Shown: in pieces, positions 1-7,599 of the stretch | Numbering within the stretch: position 1 is the stretch's first letter | How the letters are laid out: every line of letters begins with the position of its first letter | Source: Streptomyces sp. ISL-12 | GTDB taxonomy: Bacteria > Actinomycetota > Actinomycetes > Streptomycetales > Streptomycetaceae | NCBI RefSeq assembly: GCF_018614415.1 | Contig: NZ_JAGGOO010000137.1 | Location: 1-42,798, forward strand | Reading direction: 5' to 3' | Length of the DNA: 42,798 nt | Translations under genes and position numbers: made by a program | Notes under the pieces: generated by a model | The model's input: the letters and a program-made list of their open reading frames with translations, nothing else | What the model was told of the DNA's origin: nothing | Database searches by the model: none

Positions 1-459
1 GGCGGGGTCGGTGGGGTCCCAGCGCGGGCCGGGGGTGCCGGACGGCTGCTCGGGACCGTTGCCCGGGCCGCCGGGGCGCTCGCCGAAGCCGCCGGGGGAA
101 CGGCCGGGCTGCCGGTCGCTCCACCGACCGCCCCACGGCCGGTTGCCGTCACCCCGGCCCGAGGAGCCCCGCGAGCCGTCGCCGCCGGACCCGTGCCGCG
201 GCTGCCAGGGCTGGTCCGGGGAGCCCTCGGGCGGCGGGGCGAAGGGGTTGTCGTCCTGCTGGGCGCCCTCCCGGCGCCCCTGCCGGGCACTGTCCCGGGA
301 CCCCTTCCGGCTCTCGCCCCGCCCCTCGCCGGACCCGTGGCCGCCCGGCGCGTCGGGCGGCGAGGACGGGCGCTCCCGCAGCAGCACGACGGCGCTGTGC
401 TCCCTTCCCTGCGCCGACTGCTGGGGGAGCGTGAGCAGTCGCGGGCTGCGGTCCGGCAT
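1..459 (-). CDS. Pro/Gly/Arg-rich hypothetical protein, 5' part only
   Basis: I do not recognise this gene. It reads out of the left edge, so only its first 153 codons are seen. The frame was chosen because it stays open throughout and has almost only G or C in third positions, unlike the competing plus-strand frames. It begins at an ATG (457-459) with MPDRSPRLLTL, followed by a short apolar stretch (SAVVLLRER, about residues 26-34). The rest is low complexity, rich in Pro, Gly, Arg, Ser and Asp, and surely disordered (for example NPFAPPPEGSPDQPWQP). No signal peptide or membrane segment is visible in this part. Such tails often precede a folded or membrane domain in Streptomyces proteins, but that would lie outside the window. 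It is divergent from purN and shares a 277-bp intergenic region with it. Only a weak purine-rich tract (GGGGAAG) lies upstream of the ATG. Confidence 0.75.
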   Translation of the reverse strand, partial: MPDRSPRLLTLPQQSAQGREHSAVVLLRERPSSPPDAPGGHGSGEGRGESRKGSRDSARQGRREGAQQDDNPFAPPPEGSPDQPWQPRHGSGGDGSRGSSGRGDGNRPWGGRWSDRQPGRSPGGFGERPGGPGNGPEQPSGTPGPRWDPTDPA

Positions 460-611
460 CAAGTGAGCGTCTTCCCCTTGGCTGTGCGGATCGGGCGGTT
501 ACGAGTGGTGAACGCGCGGTGCGCGGACAGCGTTCCCGGCGCGCCCTCGACCCGACGCTACCTTCCGGCCACGCCCCCGTCCCGAGGGGGCCGCCCGGAG
601 TGCCGGTATCG

Positions 612-639
612 TTGCTGCCGGTCGGCTGCTTCGTAGGCT
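612..639 (+). promoter_or_regulatory. Candidate promoter for purNH
   Basis: TTGCTG (612-617) and TAGGCT (634-639), with a 16-bp spacer, resemble a vegetative sigma-70-type promoter, about 90 bp upstream of the purN start. The rest of the 460-736 gap shows no riboswitch. In particular the ZTP core found upstream of glyA is absent here. Weak, pattern-only evidence. Confidence 0.3.
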
Positions 640-736
640 TCCCCGTATCCGGGGGCGTGAAGCATTCGTATGACCGCACAAACGCGGTGGTACGAGCCGC
701 CCGTACGCACCCGTTTCCCCGAGAAAGGGCCCCATC

Positions 737-1375
737 GTGGCCGCCAAGCCCGTGGCCGAGGGCGTCGCACGCCTCGTCGTCCTGGTCTCCGGATCCGGCA
801 CCAACCTCCAGGCGCTCCTCGACGAGATCGACGCCACCGGCACCGCGGCCTACGGCGCCGAGATCGTGGCCGTCGGCGCCGACCGCGACGGCATCGAAGG
901 GCTCGCCCGCGCCGAGCGCGCCGGGCTGCCGACCTTCGTCACGAAGGTCAGGGACTACGCCACCCGCGAGGAGTGGGACGTCGCGCTCGCCGAGGCCGTC
1001 GCCGCGTACGAGCCCGACCTCGTCATCTCGGCCGGGTTCATGAAGATCGTGGGCAAGGAGTTCCTCGCACGGTTCGGCGGGCGGCTGATCAACACCCACC
1101 CCGCCCTCCTGCCCAGCTTCCCGGGCACCCACGGCGTGCGCGACGCGCTCGCGTACGGCGCGAAGGTCACCGGCTGCACCGTCCACTTCGTCGACGACGG
1201 CGTCGACACCGGGCCGATCATCGCGCAGGGCGTGGTGGAGATCCGGGACGAGGACGACGAGAGCGCTCTGCACGAGCGCATCAAGGAAGTCGAACGAAAG
1301 CTGCTCGTCGACGTCGTGGGGCGGATCGCCCGCAACGGCTGTTCGATCGAGGGACGAAAGGTAGTTATCCCGTGA
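737..1375 (+). CDS. purN: Phosphoribosylglycinamide formyltransferase PurN
   Basis: Cytoplasmic GAR transformylase, the third step of de novo purine synthesis. It transfers the formyl group of 10-formyl-THF to GAR. The 212-aa length is normal. The phosphate-binding loop SGSGTNL is at residues 18-24. The catalytic Asn and His sit in NTHPALLPSFPG (N119, H121), and the catalytic Asp is D157 in DDGVDTGP, equivalent to N106/H108/D144 of E. coli PurN. Start: GTG at 737, 7 nt after the purine tract GAGAAAGGG (721-729). The longer in-frame opening lacks a better site. The last codons overlap purH by 4 bp (GTGA, 1372-1375), so the two are almost certainly co-transcribed and translationally coupled. 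Confidence 0.97.
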   Translation: MAAKPVAEGVARLVVLVSGSGTNLQALLDEIDATGTAAYGAEIVAVGADRDGIEGLARAERAGLPTFVTKVRDYATREEWDVALAEAVAAYEPDLVISAGFMKIVGKEFLARFGGRLINTHPALLPSFPGTHGVRDALAYGAKVTGCTVHFVDDGVDTGPIIAQGVVEIRDEDDESALHERIKEVERKLLVDVVGRIARNGCSIEGRKVVIP

Positions 1376-2934
1376 CCGCCGAGAGCAACAAGCGGGCCAT
1401 CCGCCGCGCACTGGTCAGCGTCTACGACAAGACCGGTCTCGAGGACCTCGCCCGCGGCCTGCACGAGGCGGGCGTCGAACTCGTCTCCACCGGGTCCACG
1501 GCCGGCCGGATCGCCGCCGCCGGGGTCCCGGTCACCAAGGTCGAGGAGCTCACCGGCTTCCCCGAGTGCCTGGACGGACGGGTCAAGACCCTGCACCCCA
1601 AGGTGCACGCCGGCATCCTCGCCGACCTGCGCCTGGAAAGCCACCGGCAGCAGCTCAACGAGCTGGGCGTGGCCCCGTTCGACCTGGTCGTGGTCAACCT
1701 CTACCCGTTCCGCGAGACCGTCGCCTCGGGCGCCACCCCCGACGAGTGCGTCGAGCAGATCGACATCGGCGGCCCCTCGATGGTCCGCGCCGCCGCCAAG
1801 AACCACCCCTCGGTCGCCGTGGTCACCAGCCCCGAGCGCTACGCCGACGTCCTGTCGGCCGTGCGGGACGGCGGGTTCGACCTGGCCACCCGCAAGCGGC
1901 TGGCCGCCGAGGCGTTCCGGCACACCGCCGAGTACGACATCGCGGTCTCCTCCTGGTTCGCCTCGTCCTACGCCCCGGCCGACGACTCGGCCTTCCCCGA
2001 GTTCCTCGCCACCAGCCTGGAGCGCTCGCACACTCTGCGCTACGGCGAGAACCCGCACCAGCCCGCCGCGCTCTACACCGCGGGTACCGGCGGTCTCGCC
2101 GAGGCCGAGCAGCTGCACGGCAAGGAGATGTCGTACAACAACTACACGGACACGGACGCCGCCCGCCGTGCCGCGTACGACCACGCCGAGCCCTGCGTCG
2201 CGATCATCAAGCACGCCAACCCGTGCGGCATCGCGGTCGCCGCGGACGTCGCCGAGGCGCACCGCAAGGCGCACGCCTGCGACCCGCTGTCGGCCTTCGG
2301 CGGGGTCATCGCCGTCAACCGGCCCGTCTCCAAGGAGATGGCCGAGCAGGTCGCGGAGATCTTCACCGAGGTCATCGTCGCGCCGGACTACGAGGACGGC
2401 GCCCTCGAAGCCCTCACCAAGAAGAAGAACATCCGCGTCCTGCGCTGCCCCGAGACCCCGGCCCACCCGGTCGAGGTCAAGCCGATCGACGGCGGCGCCC
2501 TGCTCCAGGTCACCGACCGGCTCCAGGCCGAGGGCGACGACCCGGCCACCTGGACCCTCGCCACCGGCGAGGCGCTGTCGGAGGCGGAGCTGGCCGAGCT
2601 GGCCTTCGCCTGGAAGGCGTGCCGGGCGGTCAAGTCCAACGCCATCCTGCTCGCCAAGGACGGCGCCTCGGTCGGCGTCGGCATGGGCCAGGTCAACCGG
2701 GTCGACTCCGCGAAGCTCGCCGTGGAGCGGGCGGGCGCCGAGCGCGCGCGGGGGGCGTACGCCGCCTCCGACGCGTTCTTCCCCTTCCCCGACGGCCTGG
2801 AGATCCTCACCGAGGCCGGTGTGAAGGCGGTCGTCCAGCCGGGCGGCTCGGTCCGCGACGAGCTGGTGGTCGAGGCCGCGAAGAAGGCCGGCGTGACCAT
2901 GTACTTCACCGGGACGCGGCACTTCTTCCACTGA
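1372..2934 (+). CDS. purH: Bifunctional AICAR transformylase / IMP cyclohydrolase PurH
   Basis: Catalyses the last two steps of de novo purine synthesis: formylation of AICAR by 10-formyl-THF, then ring closure to IMP. It is 520 aa, the usual length. The N-terminal IMP cyclohydrolase (MGS-like) domain starts at about residue 10 (RALVSVYDKTGL) and contains STGSTA and LHPKVHAGIL. The C-terminal AICAR transformylase domain carries the catalytic Lys-His pair in IIKHANPCG (K280, H281), plus SAFGG and SNAILLAKDG. GTG start at 1372 overlaps the purN stop; the open frame continues upstream to 670, but that part is the shadow of purN. The pathway partners folD and glyA, which shape the folate pool, lie further along the window. 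A long hairpin follows at 2943-3006. Confidence 0.98.
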   Translation: MTAESNKRAIRRALVSVYDKTGLEDLARGLHEAGVELVSTGSTAGRIAAAGVPVTKVEELTGFPECLDGRVKTLHPKVHAGILADLRLESHRQQLNELGVAPFDLVVVNLYPFRETVASGATPDECVEQIDIGGPSMVRAAAKNHPSVAVVTSPERYADVLSAVRDGGFDLATRKRLAAEAFRHTAEYDIAVSSWFASSYAPADDSAFPEFLATSLERSHTLRYGENPHQPAALYTAGTGGLAEAEQLHGKEMSYNNYTDTDAARRAAYDHAEPCVAIIKHANPCGIAVAADVAEAHRKAHACDPLSAFGGVIAVNRPVSKEMAEQVAEIFTEVIVAPDYEDGALEALTKKKNIRVLRCPETPAHPVEVKPIDGGALLQVTDRLQAEGDDPATWTLATGEALSEAELAELAFAWKACRAVKSNAILLAKDGASVGVGMGQVNRVDSAKLAVERAGAERARGAYAASDAFFPFPDGLEILTEAGVKAVVQPGGSVRDELVVEAAKKAGVTMYFTGTRHFFH

Positions 2935-2942
2935 CGTGGCCG

Positions 2943-3006
2943 CCGGCGGTACGGGGGCGAGGGCGGGGACGGCGAGAGTGCCCCCGTTCCCGCCCCGTAC
3001 CGCCGG
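2943..3006 (+). terminator. Long stem-loop after purH
   Basis: A perfect 14-bp inverted repeat, CCGGCGGTACGGGG (2943-2956) and CCCCGTACCGCCGG (2993-3006), starts 8 nt after the purH stop. The loop contains a second near-perfect stem (CGGGGACGG pairs with CCGTTCCCG), which extends the structure. There is no U tract, as is common in Streptomyces. It lies between convergent genes and could act in both directions. Confidence 0.8.
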
Positions 3007-3159
3007 ACTCGTCTCTGCGGCTCGCCGCCGCCGTCGACGTACGGATCGGCCCCGGTGGCGAAGCCGCTCTGCCCGGCCTTCGCCGGCCGTGCGGCGCCGG
3101 CCGGCCCGATCGCAGGACGTCCAGGCTCCCCGCGTCCGCATCTTCCCGCCGGCCGGGAG

Positions 3160-3177
3160 CCCTGAGAAGTCTCAGGG
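3160..3177 (-). terminator. Short hairpin right after the kinase stop codon
   Basis: CCCTGAG (3160-3166) and CTCAGGG (3171-3177) form a 7-bp perfect stem with a 4-nt loop, directly adjoining the TGA of the minus-strand kinase gene (3178-3180). It probably ends the FHA-kinase transcript, back to back with the purH terminator. Confidence 0.55.
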
Positions 3178-4779
3178 TCACGTCCGGCCCGAAGGCGTGT
3201 ATTCCTTGAGGTAGTGAGCGACGCGGTCGGCGTAGTCGCGGTACTTCGGGGGAACACCGGCCGCGTCGTTCACCGTGTCGTACGACGTCCGGTAGGCGGC
3301 GGCGATCAGGACGCGGCGGTCGCCGGGCAGGTCGTCGGCCAGGCGGGGGGCGATCCAGCACAGGTAGCGGCCCATCGCCGGGATGGACTCGGCCGGGGGG
3401 AACGGGGGTTCGGGCACCGTCTCGGCGGGGGTGCCGTCGTCGTTCATCCACCAGCGCAGCACCTTCGGCGTCCACCGGGCGATGCCGTACTCGTTGAGTT
3501 CGTAGTCGGCCAGGTCCGGGTCGAAGTCGCTCTCCACCTTCAGCATGGCGGCGATCAGCGCCGGGGTGACGTCCTCGTCCGCGCAGTCGTGCGCCGTCTC
3601 CACGATCAGCAGCCGGTAGGCGGACGGGACGCCCCGGTCGGTGCGCAGCTCGGCGGCGCCGTAGGAGGCGGCGGCGACGGCCGCGGCGCCGGCCGTTCCC
3701 GTGCCGCCCCCGCCCTGCCGGTCCGGTCCGGCGGCGGTCAGGCCGACGACGCCGTACACCAGCGCCGCGACGGCCGCCGTGGCGGCGGCCGCCACGGCGA
3801 GGACGCGCCGGCGGCGTGGTCCGGGCAGGTCCCGGCGGGCGAACGGGTGGGTCGGCCAGGGGAAGCGCCGGCCGGCCGGTGCCGTGGCCGTGGCGTCCGA
3901 GACCCGGCGCAGCAGCGCCTCGGTGCCGACGCGGCCGGCGTGCGTACGGGTCAGACAGGCGCGGACGATCTCCCGCCACGCGTCGGGCAGTACGGGCGAC
4001 AGGCGCAGCTCGTCGGTGCCGCGGGCGTAGGCGACGGCCGCGTCGCGGCGGGCCGTCGGGGTGCCGCCGGGCAGCGGGAAGGAACCGGTGAGCACCAGGT
4101 GGGCGAGGACCCCGAAGGCCCAGACGTCGGCGGACGGGCGGGTCTGCCGGCCCCGTTCCCCGACCTCGGACCACAGCAGCTCGGGCGGGGTGTAGTCCGG
4201 GGTCGAGAAGGCGGGCGTGTAGGCGTGGGTGCCCTCCAGCTCCGCGGCCATGTTGAAGTCGGCGAGGCGCACCGAACCGTCCGCCATCAGCAGCACGTTG
4301 CCCGGCTTCAGGTCGCCGTGCACCCAGCCCGCCCGGTGCAGCTGGGCCAGGCCCTCGCAGACCTGGGCGAGCAGGACGGGACCGGACGGCGGGCGCGGGG
4401 TGGCGGCCAGCAGGCCGGACAGGGAGCCCTCGGCCCGTTCCAGTACGAGCACGGTGGCGCCGTCGAGGCGGGGCGCGCCGGGGTCGTCCACGGTGAGGGT
4501 CTCGTACATCCGCACCAGCCGGGGCCGCCGCAGCCGGCCGAGCAGCCGCACCTCACGGTCGATCAGTTCGCGCAGGTGGGCGAGTTGGCGGGGCGTCCCC
4601 GTGCCGGTGGGCAGGAACTTCAGGGCGACCGAGTCCGGCGCGTCCGGCCCGCCCTCGCCGGCACCGGCCCGGCGGGCCGCGTACACGCTGCCGAAGGCGC
4701 CGGTCGCGATCGGCTCGCGCACCTCCCAGCCGCCCACCCGGTACCCCCGGGGCACCGGCACGGCGTACGGCTCGGTCAC
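3178..4779 (-). CDS. Ser/Thr protein kinase with extracytoplasmic lysozyme-like domain
   Basis: A 533-aa membrane protein with three parts. (1) Cytoplasmic Hanks-type kinase, about residues 18-290: Gly loop ATGAFGSVY (26-33), ATP-anchoring K54 in VALKFL, catalytic loop HGDLKPGN (D156), then DFN (174-176) where DFG is expected, STPDYTPPELL and DVWAFGVL. (2) One transmembrane helix, about 328-350, after a basic stretch. (3) An outer domain with IAAMLKVESDFDP (E416 in the position of the catalytic Glu of Slt-type transglycosylases), YGIARWTP and WW. HRD-to-HGD (seen in some active non-RD kinases) and DFG-to-DFN are notable departures, the latter affecting Mg binding. Start: GTG at 4779, overlapping the stop of the FHA gene (GTGA, 4776-4779). 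Inference: it senses or acts on peptidoglycan and signals inward, with the FHA protein as partner. Whether either catalytic domain is active cannot be told from sequence. Confidence 0.88.
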   Translation of the reverse strand: MTEPYAVPVPRGYRVGGWEVREPIATGAFGSVYAARRAGAGEGGPDAPDSVALKFLPTGTGTPRQLAHLRELIDREVRLLGRLRRPRLVRMYETLTVDDPGAPRLDGATVLVLERAEGSLSGLLAATPRPPSGPVLLAQVCEGLAQLHRAGWVHGDLKPGNVLLMADGSVRLADFNMAAELEGTHAYTPAFSTPDYTPPELLWSEVGERGRQTRPSADVWAFGVLAHLVLTGSFPLPGGTPTARRDAAVAYARGTDELRLSPVLPDAWREIVRACLTRTHAGRVGTEALLRRVSDATATAPAGRRFPWPTHPFARRDLPGPRRRRVLAVAAAATAAVAALVYGVVGLTAAGPDRQGGGGTGTAGAAAVAAASYGAAELRTDRGVPSAYRLLIVETAHDCADEDVTPALIAAMLKVESDFDPDLADYELNEYGIARWTPKVLRWWMNDDGTPAETVPEPPFPPAESIPAMGRYLCWIAPRLADDLPGDRRVLIAAAYRTSYDTVNDAAGVPPKYRDYADRVAHYLKEYTPSGRT

Positions 4780-5567
4780 CGCGGCACCCGTCGGGACGGC
4801 GCCGAGAGGACCAGCAGGTCGTCCTCGCGGACCAGGTCGAAGCGGAGCGCCAGCGACACCAGCGACTCCTTCTTGCCGTTCAGCCGCGGACCCGGCTCGG
4901 CCGTCTCCGGGCCGGGCTTGAGGCGCAGCTTGACGGCCAGGTAGTCGATGTTCCACTGCACCGAGGTGCGGGACGCGGCCGGCCAGGTGGGACGCAGCCG
5001 CTCCACGACCTGGTCGACGGTGGGCAGCGGGGCGTGCGGCGCGCCCCGCAGGCGCGGCTCGCACAGCGCGGCCAGGACCGCGAAGTACCGCTTGGTGCGG
5101 TCCACGGAGAAGGCGGGCGCGGTCGGGTCGCCGTCGGTTCCGTCCTCGGCGCGCAGGCAGTCGTCTCCGTCCTCGGCGCGCAGGTAGTCGTGGCGCGGCG
5201 CCCACACCTCCACGGGGAGCAGGTCGCCCGCCGCGGGCAGCACGATCCGCGAGAACTCGAACGGCACCGGCGCGTCCAGCCGGTCCGGCGCCACCTTGAT
5301 GTGCTCGCCCGCGCCCTCCGGGTTCTCCACCACGTACGTCTGGTGGCCGGAGAGGTTGCTCAAGGTCCAGAACGCGCCCTGGGCGGTGATCTCACCAGCT
5401 CTGCGGGACACCCCGTCGTGCGGGATCAGCAGGCCGTCCGCGCCCACCGCCCGCCCGAAGGCGAGCCGCTCGCCGGGAGCGAGCCGGACCTGGGCGCGGT
5501 CGACGGGGCCGGCCGGACCCCGTCCGTCCTCCGTGGTCGGCGGAGGTACCACGATGATGCTGTACAA
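4776..5567 (-). CDS. FHA-domain protein, kinase partner
   Basis: A 263-aa soluble protein. The N-terminal FHA phosphothreonine-binding domain (about 25-100) shows the family's marks: FGR (37-39), VSRRAGEI and LSNLSGHQTYV. The C-terminal half (about 150-260) looks like a helical wHTH-like module (SVDRTKRYFAVLAALCEP, QWNIDYLAVKLRL), as often fused to FHA domains in actinomycete kinase operons. Residues LRAEDG occur twice, the result of a 24-bp tandem duplication in the linker (about 5141-5187). Start: TTG at 5565-5567, chosen because GGGGAGA lies 6 nt upstream and the FHA fold needs residues from here. The stop overlaps the kinase GTG, so the pair is translationally coupled. Role as the reader of kinase phosphorylation is inferred from this pairing. 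Confidence 0.85.
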   Translation of the reverse strand: MYSIIVVPPPTTEDGRGPAGPVDRAQVRLAPGERLAFGRAVGADGLLIPHDGVSRRAGEITAQGAFWTLSNLSGHQTYVVENPEGAGEHIKVAPDRLDAPVPFEFSRIVLPAAGDLLPVEVWAPRHDYLRAEDGDDCLRAEDGTDGDPTAPAFSVDRTKRYFAVLAALCEPRLRGAPHAPLPTVDQVVERLRPTWPAASRTSVQWNIDYLAVKLRLKPGPETAEPGPRLNGKKESLVSLALRFDLVREDDLLVLSAPSRRVPR

Positions 5568-5608
5568 GGTGCGTCTCCCCGTGCCTGACGGCTGCCTCGG
5601 CCAGCCTA

Positions 5609-5662
5609 GGGGGACACGTGAGGGCCGTGTCCCCCTCGAAAGGGTGGAACACGGCCCTCACG
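5609..5662 (-). promoter_or_regulatory. Two mutually exclusive hairpins between RDD gene and FHA-kinase operon
   Basis: Stem A pairs GGGGGACACG (5609-5618) with CGTGTCCCCC (5626-5635), 10 bp, loop 7. Stem B pairs CGTGAGGGCCGTGT (5617-5630) with ACACGGCCCTCACG (5649-5662), 14 bp, loop 18. The segment 5617-5630 belongs to both, so only one can form. All three segments lie between same-strand genes (RDD upstream, FHA downstream). The simplest reading is a terminator of the RDD gene. The competing pairing also fits an attenuator controlling read-through into the FHA-kinase operon. Confidence 0.7.
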
Positions 5663-5701
5663 GTTGAATGGCGAGAACGGGACCCCGGACGGGTACGGGG
5701 G

Positions 5702-6463
5702 TCAGTTCTGGATGACCATCGTGCTGGCGGCCTTGTCGTGCCAGCCCTGCTGGCGGCCGGACTTGTCCCAGAACGGGGACAGGTAGACGAGCAGCTGGCC
5801 GATGCCGCAGGCGAAGCCGCCGACCACCGGGATGATGTAGCGGATGAACGACGACCCCAGGCCCGGCTTCTGGCCGGTGTCGACCTTCACCACGCGGATG
5901 CCGACGCAGAGCTTGCCGAGGGTGGCGCCCACCAGGCCGGTCATCAGCCACTCGTAGAGCACGCCGATGAGCAGGAACACGCCGAAGATCGCGCCGAACG
6001 AGCTCACGAAGTCCGAGCCGGCGTCGTTCATGCAGCTGTCGTAGTTGACGGAGGCCGGGTCGCAGTCCTGCATCGCGTCGACCGAGCCGGCCACACCGAT
6101 GAAGGCGAGGACGGCGTAGATGATGACGAAGGCCACGCTGTCGATCAGGCGGGCGCTGAAGCGGCGGGCCATGGAGGCGACGCGCGGTCCGCCCGGGTAA
6201 CCGCCCTGCTGCGGGTAGCCGTACCCCTGCTGCGGCGGAACGCCCGGCGCCTGCGGGTAGCCGTAGCCGGCCTGACCCTGCTGGGGGTACTGGGGGTAGC
6301 CGTAGCCGGGCTGCCCCGGCTGACCGGGCTGCTCCTGCGGCGCGCCGTAACCCGGCTGGCCCGGCTGCCCCGGCTGACCGGGCTGGCCCTCCTGGGGGGC
6401 GCCGTACCCGGGCGGGGGGTTCTGCGGCTGACCGTACGGATTGTTGGGCGAGCCGAAACTCAT
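5702..6463 (-). CDS. RDD-family membrane protein with Pro/Gln/Gly/Tyr-rich N-terminus
   Basis: A 253-aa protein. Residues 1 to about 93 are low complexity, built from repeats of GQPGQPG, GYGAPQE and GYGYPQ. From about residue 97 an RDD domain follows: MARRFSARLIDSVAF contains the conserved Arg (R105) and Asp (D108), three to four membrane segments come next (about 109-128, 155-180, 210-235), and WHDKAAST near the end supplies the second Asp. The function of RDD proteins is mostly unknown; some act in ion transport. The ATG at 6463 is preceded by an excellent Shine-Dalgarno, GGAGGAAA, 8 nt away. It is transcribed away from folD and is followed by the alternative hairpins at 5609-5662. The cytoplasmic repeat tail may mediate protein contacts, but this is only inference. 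Confidence 0.9.
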   Translation of the reverse strand: MSFGSPNNPYGQPQNPPPGYGAPQEGQPGQPGQPGQPGYGAPQEQPGQPGQPGYGYPQYPQQGQAGYGYPQAPGVPPQQGYGYPQQGGYPGGPRVASMARRFSARLIDSVAFVIIYAVLAFIGVAGSVDAMQDCDPASVNYDSCMNDAGSDFVSSFGAIFGVFLLIGVLYEWLMTGLVGATLGKLCVGIRVVKVDTGQKPGLGSSFIRYIIPVVGGFACGIGQLLVYLSPFWDKSGRQQGWHDKAASTMVIQN

Positions 6464-6613
6464 GGCGGATTTCCTCCGTTGCGCAAGCGGGGACGGTGCG
6501 GACGCCGCGGAGGAACGTCAGGACGTGAGCGGTTCGCCCCCCGAGCTTGACCGCGGTACTGCGCCGTTCATCGTCCTTGGCGGGCCGATCCCTTGTCCAG
6601 CCGATCGCCGCAC

Positions 6614-6631
6614 TGTTGTGCAAGTGCAACA
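6614..6631. promoter_or_regulatory. Inverted repeat in the RDD/folD divergent promoter region
   Basis: TGTTGTGCAAGTGCAACA has 5-bp arms (TGTTG/CAACA) around a TGCAA-rich core. It lies in the 278-bp gap between two divergent genes, so it could be a regulator site for either. No regulator can be named. Further left is a TTGACC (about 6546-6551), without a convincing -10 at the right distance. Confidence 0.3.
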
Positions 6632-6741
6632 TCCCTGATCAAGGACGGATACGGCAGGACAAGCCGGCCGCCGCCGCCCGGGGGCTGCCCGGATGGTGGC
6701 CGGATTGGAACAGGAGGGCGGTCATCCGCGAGGATGGAGGC

Positions 6742-7599
6742 ATGACCGCCCAGATTCTCGATGGCAAGGCCACCGCAGCCGCGATCAAGTCCGAACTGAC
6801 CGCCCGCGTGGCGGCCCTGAAGGAGAAGGGGGTCACGCCGGGGCTCGGCACGATCCTCGTCGGGGAGGACCCCGGCAGCCAGAAGTACGTCGCCGGCAAG
6901 CACCGGGACTGCGCCCAGGTCGGCATCGCCTCCATCCAGCGTGAGCTGCCCGCGACCGCGACGCAGGAGGAGATCGAGGCGGTCGTCCGCGAGCTGAACG
7001 AGGACCCGGCCTGCACCGGCTACATCGTCCAGCTGCCGCTGCCCAAGGGCATCGACGAGAACCGCATCCTGGAGCTGATGGACCCGGAGAAGGACGCGGA
7101 CGGCCTGCACCCGATGAACCTCGGCCGCCTCGTCCTCAACGAGCCGGCGCCGCTGCCCTGCACCCCCAACGGCATCCTCACCCTGCTGCGCCGCCACGGC
7201 GTGGAGATCAAGGGCGCCGAGGTCGTGGTCGTCGGCCGCGGGGTCACCATCGGCCGGCCGATGCCGCTGCTGCTCACCCGGCGCAGCGAGAACGCGACCG
7301 TGACCCAGTGCCACACGGGTACGCGCGACCTGGCCGCCCACCTCAAGCGCGCGGACATCATCGTCGCCGCGGCCGGTTCCCCGCACCTGGTCCGGGGCGA
7401 GGACGTCAAGCCGGGCGCCGCCGTCCTGGACGTCGGTGTCTCGCGCAACGCCGAGGGCAAGATCGTCGGCGATGTCCACCCGGACGTCGCCGAGGTCGCC
7501 GCCTGGATCTCCCCGAACCCCGGCGGCGTCGGCCCGATGACCCGGGCCCAGCTGCTGGTCAACGTGGTCGAGGCGGCGGAGCGCAGTGCCGGCCGATGA
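6742..7599 (+). CDS. folD: Methylene-THF dehydrogenase / cyclohydrolase FolD
   Basis: Bifunctional cytoplasmic enzyme making 10-formyl-THF, the formyl donor for PurN and PurH encoded upstream. 285 aa, the normal length. The catalytic Tyr and Lys are in GSQKYVAGK (Y49, K53). The remaining signatures are YIVQLPLP, DADGLHPMN, PCTPNGI, the NADP-site loop VVGRGVTIGRP (in place of the more common VGRSxxVGxP) and GGVGPMT near the end. Start: ATG at 6742, preceded by GGATGGAGGC; the upstream in-frame ATG at 6547 would add 65 residues with no homology. Its last 14 bp overlap the next gene, so the two form an operon. Confidence 0.97.
   Translation: MTAQILDGKATAAAIKSELTARVAALKEKGVTPGLGTILVGEDPGSQKYVAGKHRDCAQVGIASIQRELPATATQEEIEAVVRELNEDPACTGYIVQLPLPKGIDENRILELMDPEKDADGLHPMNLGRLVLNEPAPLPCTPNGILTLLRRHGVEIKGAEVVVVGRGVTIGRPMPLLLTRRSENATVTQCHTGTRDLAAHLKRADIIVAAAGSPHLVRGEDVKPGAAVLDVGVSRNAEGKIVGDVHPDVAEVAAWISPNPGGVGPMTRAQLLVNVVEAAERSAGR

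Noticed and set aside
11..636. Plus-strand open frames over the first 600 bp
   Set aside because: They oppose the minus-strand frame that has nearly pure G/C third positions and a sensible disordered-protein composition; the plus frames give erratic Arg/Pro/Cys-rich sequence.
460..736. ZTP riboswitch before purN
   Set aside because: No GUGACUGGCG core and no CCUGGGC block, in contrast with the glyA leader.
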